From assembly GCA_019637175.1 (NCBI GenBank), contig JAHBWD010000057.1, positions 1 to 57,339 of the forward strand: 57,339 nucleotides of DNA. Direction: 5' to 3'. The notes beneath the pieces were generated by a model. The model saw only the letters and a program-made list of their open reading frames with translations. It was not told where the DNA came from and did no database searches. Source of the stretch: Labilithrix sp. (GTDB taxonomy: Bacteria; Myxococcota_A; Polyangia; Polyangiales; Polyangiaceae). Within the stretch, counting starts at the first letter, position 1, and each line of letters starts with the position of its first letter. The translations under genes were made by a program, and so were the position numbers. Positions 41,854 through 50,483 of the stretch are shown here, in pieces.

Positions 41854-43299
41854 CTAATCGATCGGCTCGTCGAAGTGCACCGACCAGTTGGGCAGCGCGT
41901 AGCCGTTCTGCGAGGGCGTGTCGTCCGAGTCGCGCAGGTTGCCGCGCGCCGGAGGCCGCCCGGCGACGCAGCCGCCCCGCTGCGTGAACGCGTAGCGGAG
42001 GCGCTTCTCCGGTCCCGCGGGCGCGGACGTGAGCGTGATCTTCACCGCGTCGGGCCCGTCGAGCGCGACCCGAGCGATCGCGGGAGGCGAGTCGCTCGCG
42101 TCGGTGTACTCGAAGCCGAAGTCGCCCGGGTTCGTGACCTTCACGACGTCCAAGACGAGCGGCGGCTTCGGCACCAGGAACCGCGCCGTGATGACGTTGC
42201 CGGCGATCGAGATCGCCCGCGGACGGAGCGGCTCCCAGCGGCGGCCCTCGATGATCGTAGCGGTGTAGGCGCGCGCGAACATCTCGCCGAGCTGCCGCTC
42301 CGCGTGCGCGCGGAAGTGGAGGCACTCGCTCGAGTACTCGAACGCGTACGTCGGACCGACCACGACGACCGCGCCCTTCGATCGACGATGCGCCGACATC
42401 TGCTGGTAGGCGATCGTCGTCGTCGGCGCGTCGGTCCAGTGCGAGTACTGCGAGACGAAGAGCGGGATCGGGATCGATTGTCCGGTGAGCGCCTTCACGC
42501 CCGACTCGTAGTCGCGCTGCCACTCGAGGAGCGCGTCGCCGTAGTCGGCGAGCGTGGAGACGCCGTCGGTGCCGCGCATCGGAAAGTAAGACGAGCCCTT
42601 CGCGTTGGAGGCGTGATCGTGCTCGCCGTGGATCGCCGTGACGGCGCGGACGACGTACGACTTGCCCGCGGCCTTCGCGAGGCGCATCGCGTCTCTCACC
42701 TGCATCATGCCGTCGTCGAAAGGCTTCACGTAGCTCTTGCCCTGCCACCAGTCGCAGCCGCCTTTGCGCAGGCAGCCGTAGCTGTAGCCGCTTCGGCCGT
42801 GGACGCTCACGAGCGCGTCGTGGCTCTTGCCGTGCAGGCGCGCGAGCTTCGTGATCTGGTTGGCGAGGCTCGACGACATCGTCTCGACCGCCGCGAAGTA
42901 GGTGTCGCCCTCGACGAGCGGCACGAAGCGGGTCGGCACGTCGTACTTCGTGCAGCCGTTGGCTTCGCAGCTCGACGCGGTGATGACGCCGACGTCGAAC
43001 ATGACGTTCGCGTAGGGCTGCGTCGTCGTGAGCGGCGGCAACGCGTCGTTGCCGACCGAGTTGCTCTGCCCGGTCGACAAAATGTGATTGACGTCGAAGG
43101 GGACGTACGGTCCCGCTCCGAACGACGCACCTTCCTTCGTCCATCGAGGCGCGACGCCGTCGCGCGCGGGCTCTCGGCTCGGCGCGGGCTCCGCGGGGGG
43201 CGACGCCCGGTCGTGCGGTGCGTCCGTCGTGACGTCGGAGTTGCAGCCGGCGATCAGAGGGGCGAATGCGGCGGCGAGGCGCGCGCGAACGAGCAGCAT
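41854..43299 (-). CDS. GQSN-type (SGNH/sialate-esterase-like) lipoprotein, copy 4
   Basis: 481 residues, lipobox PLIAGC (Cys19), with a shorter linker lacking the DGAP repeats. Motifs: GQSNS with Ser79, VHGRSGYSYGC, AIHGEHDHA (the Ser of HGESD is His here) and SSECLHFR, so Glu replaces the Asp of the DxxH block. C-terminal RGNLRDSDDTPS is kept. It is the most diverged copy and is separated from the other three by a 95-bp gap. Uma2 gene lies 34 bp upstream in the same direction. Confidence 0.82.
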   Translation of the reverse strand: MLLVRARLAAAFAPLIAGCNSDVTTDAPHDRASPPAEPAPSREPARDGVAPRWTKEGASFGAGPYVPFDVNHILSTGQSNSVGNDALPPLTTTQPYANVMFDVGVITASSCEANGCTKYDVPTRFVPLVEGDTYFAAVETMSSSLANQITKLARLHGKSHDALVSVHGRSGYSYGCLRKGGCDWWQGKSYVKPFDDGMMQVRDAMRLAKAAGKSYVVRAVTAIHGEHDHASNAKGSSYFPMRGTDGVSTLADYGDALLEWQRDYESGVKALTGQSIPIPLFVSQYSHWTDAPTTTIAYQQMSAHRRSKGAVVVVGPTYAFEYSSECLHFRAHAERQLGEMFARAYTATIIEGRRWEPLRPRAISIAGNVITARFLVPKPPLVLDVVKVTNPGDFGFEYTDASDSPPAIARVALDGPDAVKITLTSAPAGPEKRLRYAFTQRGGCVAGRPPARGNLRDSDDTPSQNGYALPNWSVHFDEPID

Positions 43300-43333
43300 G
43301 CGTCGCGCCGAAGCTGCATTCGCCGTACCGATC

Positions 43334-43945
43334 TCACGTGGCGGCGCGCGCGCGAAGCTCGTCGCGGAAGGCCCTGAGCGCCGCGTGCTGGTCTTCCTGT
43401 GCCGCGTAGTGAGCGATCCTCGCGAGATCGATCTCGGGCAAGACGCCGCTCGTTTCGATGACCTCGTACGCCGCGCCGCGGAGACCGAGGAGCCGGAAGC
43501 GGCCGTCCTCGAAGATCCACACCTCGCGCACGCCGAGATCGCGGTAGATGACGAGCTTGTCGATCGCGCCGCGAGTCACGACGACCTCGAGCGCGATGTC
43601 CGGCGTCTCGCGATTGGCGCCGCGGCAGTAGCACTCGTCGGGCTCGAGGCCCTGCTCGTGCTCCTCGCGCCGGAACGTCGTCGAGCCGTAGCCGTACAGC
43701 GGGATGTCTCGCTCGAGGCAGAAGAGCTCCAGGAGGCGAGCGATTTGCGTCTTGTCGACCTCGTGCTCGCGCGACGGGCTCATGATCTCCAGCCACCCCT
43801 TGAGATACGTCATCCGAACGCCGGAGCTGTCCACCGAGTCGCGCAGCACGACGTAAGTGGCCCACGGCACGTTGGAGAGCAAGATCCTCTGCTCGTCCGC
43901 AGGCGACGGCGCGTGAACGGGAAACAGCGTGGTCGCGGCAGCCAT
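43334..43945 (-). CDS. Uma2-family (DUF820) protein, PD-(D/E)XK nuclease fold
   Basis: 203 residues. The Uma2 pattern is clear: MTYLKGWLEIMSPSREHE, FRREEHEQGLEPDECYC, ETPDIALEVVVTRGAIDKL, YRDLGVREVWIFEDGR. The acidic and Lys residues of a PD-(D/E)XK core can be assigned (PDIALEV...DK). Such proteins are very abundant in cyanobacteria and myxobacteria and their role is unknown; some relate to transposon or defence functions. An extended -10, TGC-TATGAT (minus strand, 43963-43955), puts +1 about 3 nt before the ATG. Confidence 0.9.
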   Translation of the reverse strand: MAAATTLFPVHAPSPADEQRILLSNVPWATYVVLRDSVDSSGVRMTYLKGWLEIMSPSREHEVDKTQIARLLELFCLERDIPLYGYGSTTFRREEHEQGLEPDECYCRGANRETPDIALEVVVTRGAIDKLVIYRDLGVREVWIFEDGRFRLLGLRGAAYEVIETSGVLPEIDLARIAHYAAQEDQHAALRAFRDELRARAAT

Positions 43946-43976
43946 CTCCGCTCGATCATAGCACCGGGGCGGCTCG

Positions 43977-46900
43977 TCAGCGCACGAGCGCGACCGGATC
44001 GCCGGGCGTCGACGCCGCGACGCGGCCGGTCGCGCGGTCGACGAGCACGAGCCGCGCGCCGAGCGCGGAGACGGGGACGTCGAACGATCGACCCTCCGCG
44101 ATCACGCGTCGCGTCGCCGGCTCGGGTCGCTCGTTGACGACGGCGATCAGGATCGCACGTGGCGCGAGCAGCGCGCGCGCCGCGAGACCCCAGTCGCCCG
44201 GCGACGTCGCGATTCGAGCGCCGGCGAGCGCGGCCTCGAGGAGCTTTACGATGGGCTCGCGGTCGCGCGCGAGCTCGATCGGGATCGGCTCGTGCCAGAC
44301 CGTGAGGCCGCCGGCCGAGAGCGAAGAGACGCTCGCCTTGTCGGCGCGCCGGACGTACTCCTGCGCGAGATCGCCGAACGTCACCCACCCGGAGGGCGAC
44401 CACGCGCTCTTCTCGTGCATCGTGACCGGCCGTGAATTGCCGAGGACGCCGAGCGCGCGAAGGGAAGGGGTTGCGGATCCATAGGAGTCGCCCTCGACGG
44501 CGCCGGTGACGAGGATCTTCGCGCCGGACCGCGACGCGTCGAGCAGGGCCTTCGCCGCGCCCTCGTCGAGGACCTCCGGCGCCGGCACGATCACGAGCTT
44601 CGCGTCCTTGAGGCGCGCGGCCGTGAGGCGCAGATCGGAGATCGCCGTGGGCACGACGCCGAAGCGCTCCGCGAGCGCGCGCACCACGATGCGCGTGGCC
44701 TCGATCGGCGCCGTCTTGCCCGGGGCCGGGCTGAACGCGGCTTCGGGCCCGAGGAACGCGCGCGCGTGAGGGATGACGAGGACGACCGGATCGGGCTCGA
44801 AGTCGTCGAGCAGCGGCGCGGCCGTCTTCAAGAAGGCCGCCGCGGTCGTCATGACGTCGAGCTCCGGCTTCGCCGTGCCGTCGGGGCGGAAGAGGCCGAT
44901 CGTCGACTCCATGTCGATCGGCATGTACGGGTTGATGTTCCACGCCCACTGCACCACGCCGGCGCCGCGGCCCGCGAACGCGTACGCGACCTTTCGCTCG
45001 AGGAGCCGCGCCGCGGCGTCGGGCGTTCGCCACGGCGCGCCGTCGATGTCCTCGAGGCGCATGATGCCGGTCTCTTGATGGAGGCTCGCCTTCTCGGGCA
45101 CCTTCGTCATCACGCCGTCCCAGAGGAGATCGTCGTTGTTCCACCACGTGTGCACCGCGGTGTAGTCGAGCGACGCTGCGAGGAGCTGCTGCGTCGGTCG
45201 CTCGTAGATGCCGCCCTCGTCTTGACCGAGCGTCACGAGCGGATCGCCGCCCGCGGCGCGCAAGACGTCGCGCATGCGCGCGGCCCAGCCGGCGACGACG
45301 TCTTCGGCGAACTCGCGGAAGTCGCGGAGCTTGCGCGGGCGCCGATGGACCTGCACGAAGCCGGCCGAGAAGTCGTCTTCGACCGGGAGGCTCATCGGGT
45401 TGGGGCTCGGATCGTGCCAGAGCGCCCTGAGGCGCGCGGGATCGTCGCCGTGGCGCGCGCGCACCCACGAGGCCCACGCGCGCTTCTCGTGCTCGTCGCC
45501 GACGGGGCGCGTCTTCCACAGCGCCGACCGCGGCGCATACGACGGCTCGTTGATGAGATCCCAGTGGATCCACCCGTTGCCGCGGTAGCGGCTCGCGAGG
45601 ATCGTGAGCAGCTCTCGCTGCCCGTCGATCGCGCGTGGATCGAGGTACGCGTTATCCGCGGTGAACGACGCGGGCAGGAACGCGAAGAGGTTGAAGCAGA
45701 CGACGATCCCATGCCGCGCGGCGGTATGGATGAACGCGTCGAGCGCCGAGAGCACGCCCTCGTCGATCGCGCCGGGATCGAGCATCGCGCGTGTCCATGC
45801 CGTCCAGAGGCCTGTGCGCACGAAGTTGATCCCGCGCTTCTCCATCGCGGAAAAGTCCGCGTCCCAGAGGTGCGGGTTCGGTTCGAAGAGAAACTTCCGG
45901 TGCACGTCCGACGCCATGTAGGTCGTGCCGATCACGGGGAAGGCCTTGCCGTCCTTGCGCAGCCAGTCGCGGCCGACGGAGAGCTTGGGCGCCGAGGTGA
46001 ACAGCTTCTCGTCTCTCACGACGAAGCCGGAGCGCGCGACGCGAGGATGCGCGCCCGAAGGGCCGGCGTTCATCTCGGTCGTCACGTGGTAGAGGCCGGG
46101 CGGGAGGCGCTCGCGCACCGTCACGATTGCGGTGCGCGACTCGGGCATCCCCGCGAGCGTCGCTTCGCCCGCGAACACTTGCTTGCCGCGATCGTCGCGA
46201 ACGGTCACGCGCGCGAGCGAAGGCGTTTCTTCTCTCCGCGGCACGAAGCGTCGCTGCGTGACGCGGATCTGCGCCGGCTCGCCGGGCTCGATCGCCGCGC
46301 GGACGGGCTGCGCGCGGAGCTCGACGGCGCCTTCGAGCGCCCGCGACACGATCGCGCGCACCACACCGGCGTCGAGACGCGCGTCGCTCGTCGCGAGGAC
46401 CCAGCGCGCGCCCGCGGCGTCGCCGCGGTGATGATCGATCTCGAGGAGCGGGCATCCCCGCGGCGTTCCTCCGGCGTCGACGACGTGGACGAGCGGCCGC
46501 GCCACCGCGTCGCGCGGGCCGGCGGAGCCGTGCTCGTCGGGCATGTCTTTCTGGGTCGCGAGCTTGAGCGTGAGCGCCCACGTCGTCTTCGCGTCGGGGA
46601 ACGTCGCCGAGAAGCCGCTGTCGGCGTCGGCCGCGATCGCGAGCTCGGTCTTGGCGCCCGCGGGTCGCGCGATCGGCTCGGCGGGTCCGAGCAAGAGATC
46701 GTGCGCGAAGGCGTTCTGGCGCGCTTCGCGGACGAACCCGCCGGAAACCTCCGAGCGCACGGGCTCCTGGAAGGGCGCGCCGCCGAGAACGACGAGCCCG
46801 CCGCCGCGGCGGAGGAAGCTCCGGATGCGCGGCCAGGCCTCGACGGGGAACGCGCTGCCGTAGGGGAGCACGAGCACGTCGACGTCGCGCAGGCGGAGGC

Positions 46901-47231
46901 GGCTCGACAGCTCGCTCGGGCTGTCGGCGCGCGCGACGGGGAGGCCGGCGAGCGCGGCGTCGAGGACGCCGTCCTCGATCGCCGGGGCATCGACGGTGGG
47001 AAATCCGCGCGCGCGGAACACGAGCGCGCGCGGCGCGCGCGAAGGGTCGCGCGCGTCGTCGTCGTCGGGGAAAGGGCCGTACGACGCCGGGCCTGCCGTC
47101 GGGAGGCCGTGCGGCGTCGCGTCGCTCGCCCCGATGCGCGGAGGCTCCGGAGATCGCGGCCCGGATCCGCCCCCGGCGCACGCGGGCGCGACGACGCAGA
47201 GGGCGGAGAGGGCGATCGCGCGCGACGACAT
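43977..47231 (-). CDS. Large glycoside hydrolase lipoprotein (GH5/GH42-like)
   Basis: 1084 residues, lipobox VVAPAC. Order: N-terminal domain with a glutamine-amidotransferase-like alpha/beta stretch (about 65-150, VDVLVLPYGSAFP, RRGGGLVVLGG), beta-sandwich (about 280-395), then a TIM barrel (about 415-800) with the acid/base Glu562 (WDLINEPSY) and a candidate nucleophile Glu720 (HQETGIM), as in clan GH-A; a second amidotransferase-like domain (about 800-960) and a C-terminal beta domain follow. This resembles GH42-like and related GH5 enzymes. Substrate unknown. TAGTAT (47245-47240) lies 8 nt before the ATG. Confidence 0.85.
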   Translation of the reverse strand: MSSRAIALSALCVVAPACAGGGSGPRSPEPPRIGASDATPHGLPTAGPASYGPFPDDDDARDPSRAPRALVFRARGFPTVDAPAIEDGVLDAALAGLPVARADSPSELSSRLRLRDVDVLVLPYGSAFPVEAWPRIRSFLRRGGGLVVLGGAPFQEPVRSEVSGGFVREARQNAFAHDLLLGPAEPIARPAGAKTELAIAADADSGFSATFPDAKTTWALTLKLATQKDMPDEHGSAGPRDAVARPLVHVVDAGGTPRGCPLLEIDHHRGDAAGARWVLATSDARLDAGVVRAIVSRALEGAVELRAQPVRAAIEPGEPAQIRVTQRRFVPRREETPSLARVTVRDDRGKQVFAGEATLAGMPESRTAIVTVRERLPPGLYHVTTEMNAGPSGAHPRVARSGFVVRDEKLFTSAPKLSVGRDWLRKDGKAFPVIGTTYMASDVHRKFLFEPNPHLWDADFSAMEKRGINFVRTGLWTAWTRAMLDPGAIDEGVLSALDAFIHTAARHGIVVCFNLFAFLPASFTADNAYLDPRAIDGQRELLTILASRYRGNGWIHWDLINEPSYAPRSALWKTRPVGDEHEKRAWASWVRARHGDDPARLRALWHDPSPNPMSLPVEDDFSAGFVQVHRRPRKLRDFREFAEDVVAGWAARMRDVLRAAGGDPLVTLGQDEGGIYERPTQQLLAASLDYTAVHTWWNNDDLLWDGVMTKVPEKASLHQETGIMRLEDIDGAPWRTPDAAARLLERKVAYAFAGRGAGVVQWAWNINPYMPIDMESTIGLFRPDGTAKPELDVMTTAAAFLKTAAPLLDDFEPDPVVLVIPHARAFLGPEAAFSPAPGKTAPIEATRIVVRALAERFGVVPTAISDLRLTAARLKDAKLVIVPAPEVLDEGAAKALLDASRSGAKILVTGAVEGDSYGSATPSLRALGVLGNSRPVTMHEKSAWSPSGWVTFGDLAQEYVRRADKASVSSLSAGGLTVWHEPIPIELARDREPIVKLLEAALAGARIATSPGDWGLAARALLAPRAILIAVVNERPEPATRRVIAEGRSFDVPVSALGARLVLVDRATGRVAASTPGDPVALVR

Positions 47232-47288
47232 CGCGCGCGATACTAGTCCCTTTTCAGATCCCGAGCTTCATGACGGCGGCTTGCCGGC

Positions 47289-47651
47289 TCAGAGGCCGGA
47301 GGTCGGGTAGCCGCCGCTCGACGGCTCGGCCGTGAGCCCGTTGGCCAGCGGCTCTTCGTGCGGTCTGTGCATCCGGAGCCTCTCGCCGATGTGGAGGTGC
47401 CCCAGCTGATCTTTGACCTTGCCGTAGTTGTGCTTCGCCACGTCGAGCGCGCGGTAGCGCGTGCGTGGGCTGAAGATCATCACGGCCGCGATTCCGCCCG
47501 CGATCGCGACGCCGATGGCGCCGAGGACGAGCGGTACGATCGACGTCTTCTTGCGCGTGATGAACGGAACGGCCGGCATCGCGTGCTTGACGTACTTCAC
47601 GAGCTTGTGGGTGTCGTATTTCTTCCAGCGCATGGCGAAGCGGCGTTGCAT
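47289..47651 (-). CDS. Small single-pass membrane protein
   Basis: 120 residues from ATG 47651; ATG 47633 (MRWKKYDTHK) is an equally good start. A basic N-terminal part is followed by one transmembrane segment (about 42-63, IVPLVLGAIGVAIAGG and onward) and a polar C-terminal part with a His-rich stretch (GHLHIGERLRMHRPHEE). No family recognised. It is followed by the glycoside hydrolase gene 57 bp downstream in the same direction. Confidence 0.65.
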   Translation of the reverse strand: MQRRFAMRWKKYDTHKLVKYVKHAMPAVPFITRKKTSIVPLVLGAIGVAIAGGIAAVMIFSPRTRYRALDVAKHNYGKVKDQLGHLHIGERLRMHRPHEEPLANGLTAEPSSGGYPTSGL

Positions 47652-47776
47652 CGCGCATACCGCGCCGATCGGGCGATTCGACGCGGTGCGAGCGCCACGC
47701 CGAGCTGGGCCTTCGATGCACAATGCCTCGGCTGTGACGCAGTGCAGCCCGAAGGCGCATCGCCTACCATCATGAC

Positions 47777-48607
47777 GTGGCGGAAACTTCTCCTGAGGTG
47801 CGCGGGTATCTCCACGGCTACACCGCCGAGGAGCGCGAGCGGCTGCACCGGCAGGCGCGCTTTCTCGAGCAGGTCGTGCACGACCGCCTGCCGTATCGGC
47901 GGCGCAAGAAGCTCCTCGAGGTCGGCTCCGGCGTCGGGGCGCAGACCGAGATCCTCCTCCGGCACTTTCCAGAGCTGCACGTCACCGGCGTCGAGATCAA
48001 CGACGCGCAGATCGCCGAGGCGCAGCGCTACCTCGCCACGCTCCCGTGGGCGGAGAACCGCTTCGCGATCGCGAAGGCCGACGCGACGCAGCTCGAGTAT
48101 GGCCCGGCGAGCTTCGACGGCGCGTTCCTCTGCTGGGTGCTCGAGCACGTGGGCGATCCGGCGCGCGTGCTCGCCGAGGTGAGGCGCGTGCTCGCGCCCG
48201 GCAGCCCGGTCGTGTGCAGCGAGGTCTTGAACGCGACCTTCTTCATCGATCCCTACAGCCCCGACACGCTCCGCTTCTGGACCGCGTTCAACGAGCATCA
48301 GCTCGCGGTCGGCGGCGATCCGTTCGTCGGCGCCAAGCTCGGCAACTTGCTGCAGTCGGTGGGGTTCCGCGACGTGCAGACGGAGGTGAAGTCGTTCCAC
48401 CTCGACAACAGAGATCCGGTGGAGCGCGCGGAGATGCTCGCCTACTGGTCGGATCTGCTGCTCTCCGGCGCGCCCGCGCTGCTCGAGCGCAAGCTCGTGC
48501 CCGAGGAGGTGGTGGAGGGGATGCGCCGCGAGCTCGCGCGCGTCGCGCGCGATCCCAACAGCGTCTTCTTCTACGCGTTCATCCAGGCGCGCGCCCGCGC
48601 GTGGTGA
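47777..48607 (+). CDS. Class I SAM-dependent methyltransferase
   Basis: 276 residues. SAM-binding motif I is KKLLEVGSGVGAQTEILL (about 45-62), followed by VTGVEINDAQI with the acidic ribose-binding residue, ADATQLEYG, FDGAFLCWVLEHVGDP and a C-terminal alpha/beta part. The substrate is not identifiable; motifs are those of small-molecule methyltransferases of the UbiE/Methyltransf_11/25 type. GTG 47777 is the predicted +1 of TACCAT (47765-47770), so it may be leaderless. Confidence 0.92.
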   Translation: MAETSPEVRGYLHGYTAEERERLHRQARFLEQVVHDRLPYRRRKKLLEVGSGVGAQTEILLRHFPELHVTGVEINDAQIAEAQRYLATLPWAENRFAIAKADATQLEYGPASFDGAFLCWVLEHVGDPARVLAEVRRVLAPGSPVVCSEVLNATFFIDPYSPDTLRFWTAFNEHQLAVGGDPFVGAKLGNLLQSVGFRDVQTEVKSFHLDNRDPVERAEMLAYWSDLLLSGAPALLERKLVPEEVVEGMRRELARVARDPNSVFFYAFIQARARAW

Positions 48608-48626
48608 ACGCGCTCGGCGTGGGCGG

Positions 48627-50354
48627 TCAGCGCCGGCAGGACATGTGCGAGGCGGGCTCGCGGCGGTAGGCCTCGGAGTCGACCGCGGGGCACGCGGTGC
48701 GGATCTTCTGCTTGAGCGCGCTGACCTCGGTCCACGTGAGCGCCATCGCGTCGAACACGATGGGGAAGTCGCCGCCGGCGTCGATCCTGGCGTTCAGGGC
48801 GGCGAGCTTGCCTTCGTCGTTGCCCGTCTTCCAGATCTTCTCGAAGTTGCCGTCGAACGCCTTGACCAGCGCGGCGCTCTCCGCGCCCTTGAACACGAGC
48901 ATGTTCTCGAACGTCTCGTGCTCGGCGTTGTCGGAGAGATTGTAGCTGCCGGAGAAGAGCGTCGTGCCGTCGACGAGCATGTACTTGTGGTGCATCTGCG
49001 GCGCGTAGCCGTGGCTCCAGCGGTAGGCGTAGTACTTGTAGCGGACGTCGATGCCTGCCTCGCCGATCTGGTAGCCGAAGAGGAAGCCCTTGTCGGTGCA
49101 CGCGCGCCGCCTCGCGTCGGTCGTGGCGCTCGCGAGGCAGCGCTCGAGATCGGCGATCTGGATGTCGTGCGTGCCTTTGGCGATGAACTCCTGGCCGTCG
49201 AGGTACACCTTGATGTCGACGCTCGGCGACGCGCGCCTCTTGGCGATGAGCGCCTCGGAGACGGGCCGCGAGCGGAGGTGCCCCGACGCGATCTTGATGG
49301 ATCGCTGGGCCCCTTGGATCGCGGCGACGAGCGCGTCGGCGACGGTGTTGGCGGCGGTGCTCGAGAACGTCGTGCCCTGCACGGTGAAGTTCGACGACGT
49401 GAAGTACGCGCCCACGTTCGGTGAGTCGGGGATCGCCGCGTCGGTGATCGCGACGCTCGACAGCTCGTAGGGGAGGTCGGCGAAGGCGAAGTCGCGCGAG
49501 TGCGACCACATGAGGTCGAACTCGCGCTGGAAGCGGAGCGCGAGCTCCTCCTGGTTCTGGAGGAAGATCGTGTTCTCGTCGTAGCGCGTCGCCGCGCTGT
49601 TCGACCAGTTCGCGCTGCCCGTGACGAGGTGGGCGGTCTTGGCCTTCTGGAGATCGTCGCGCGGGCCGTCCACGATCATGAACTTGTGGTGCATGATCTT
49701 GTTGACGAAGCGCACGTTGACGCCGATCGCCTCGAGCTTGGCGCTCTTCGAGTTGGGCTGCGACGCCGCGGGCAGACGCGCGTCGGCCGGCGCGTCTTGG
49801 AAGAGGAAGCGGACCTTCACGCCGCGCGCGACCGCGCGGCCGAGCGCCTCGCCGATCTTCGCGTCGGAGTAGGAATACATCGCGATGTCGATCGAGCCCT
49901 GCGCGGCGTCGATCTCGCGCGCGACCTTCACGAGGTGGCTCGCGTCCGACGGCTGGGGCGAGAAGATCGCCTCGGTCGCCCCGCCGGCCTGGTAGAGGCC
50001 CTTGCGCTTGGCGTACTCGAGCAGGCGGTTGATCGTCGCCGGCCCCACGCCGGGGACGTCGTCGACCTCGCGGAGCGTCTCGAACGGATCGTCGTCGTCG
50101 GTGCCCGGTTGTCCGTCGGGGCCGTCGCGGCGCGCGACGATGTCGCGGCCTACGGGGCTCGTGATCCGCGCTTCGCGAACGAGCTCGCCGGCGGTCACCG
50201 TGGTGTCGTTGACGAGCGAGAGGACGGCGCGCGCTTCGGCCGATCCCTCGGTCAGAGCCGCCTCGTCGCTGGTGACGCCCTCGTCGGTGTCGGCGGCGCA
50301 GCCGACGAGGACGGCGAGAAGAAGAAGAGGAGCGAAGCGGGCGGATCGTCGCAT
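48627..50354 (-). CDS. Secreted lipoprotein with helix-hairpin-helix and two phospholipase-D (HKD) motifs
   Basis: 575 residues, lipobox VLVGC (Cys19). Residues 98-120 are a helix-hairpin-helix (DDVPGVGPATINRLLEYAKR), preceded by an Asp-rich stretch (GTDDDDP). Two HxKxxxxD motifs are complete: His222-Lys224-Asp229 with GSANWS, and His455-Lys457-Asp462 with GSYNLS, so the protein should form one active site of the PLD superfamily (nuclease or phospholipase). The HhH, a non-specific DNA-binding element, on an exported protein points to a DNA substrate outside the cytosol. Confidence 0.9.
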   Translation of the reverse strand: MRRSARFAPLLLLAVLVGCAADTDEGVTSDEAALTEGSAEARAVLSLVNDTTVTAGELVREARITSPVGRDIVARRDGPDGQPGTDDDDPFETLREVDDVPGVGPATINRLLEYAKRKGLYQAGGATEAIFSPQPSDASHLVKVAREIDAAQGSIDIAMYSYSDAKIGEALGRAVARGVKVRFLFQDAPADARLPAASQPNSKSAKLEAIGVNVRFVNKIMHHKFMIVDGPRDDLQKAKTAHLVTGSANWSNSAATRYDENTIFLQNQEELALRFQREFDLMWSHSRDFAFADLPYELSSVAITDAAIPDSPNVGAYFTSSNFTVQGTTFSSTAANTVADALVAAIQGAQRSIKIASGHLRSRPVSEALIAKRRASPSVDIKVYLDGQEFIAKGTHDIQIADLERCLASATTDARRRACTDKGFLFGYQIGEAGIDVRYKYYAYRWSHGYAPQMHHKYMLVDGTTLFSGSYNLSDNAEHETFENMLVFKGAESAALVKAFDGNFEKIWKTGNDEGKLAALNARIDAGGDFPIVFDAMALTWTEVSALKQKIRTACPAVDSEAYRREPASHMSCRR

Positions 50355-50483
50355 GGCAGACGGTCCCAGGCACGTGTCGTACCAATACCTACACGCCGCC
50401 TGAGCGCGCAAAACGCGGGAGATCGTCAGCGTGCTTGCGAGGTGGCGAGGGCTCGCCGGATCACGGCCGATCCGCCCGGGCGC

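Noticed and set aside
43334..43945. Uma2 gene as a transposon remnant
   Set aside because: The gene is intact, has its own promoter and no terminal repeats flank it.
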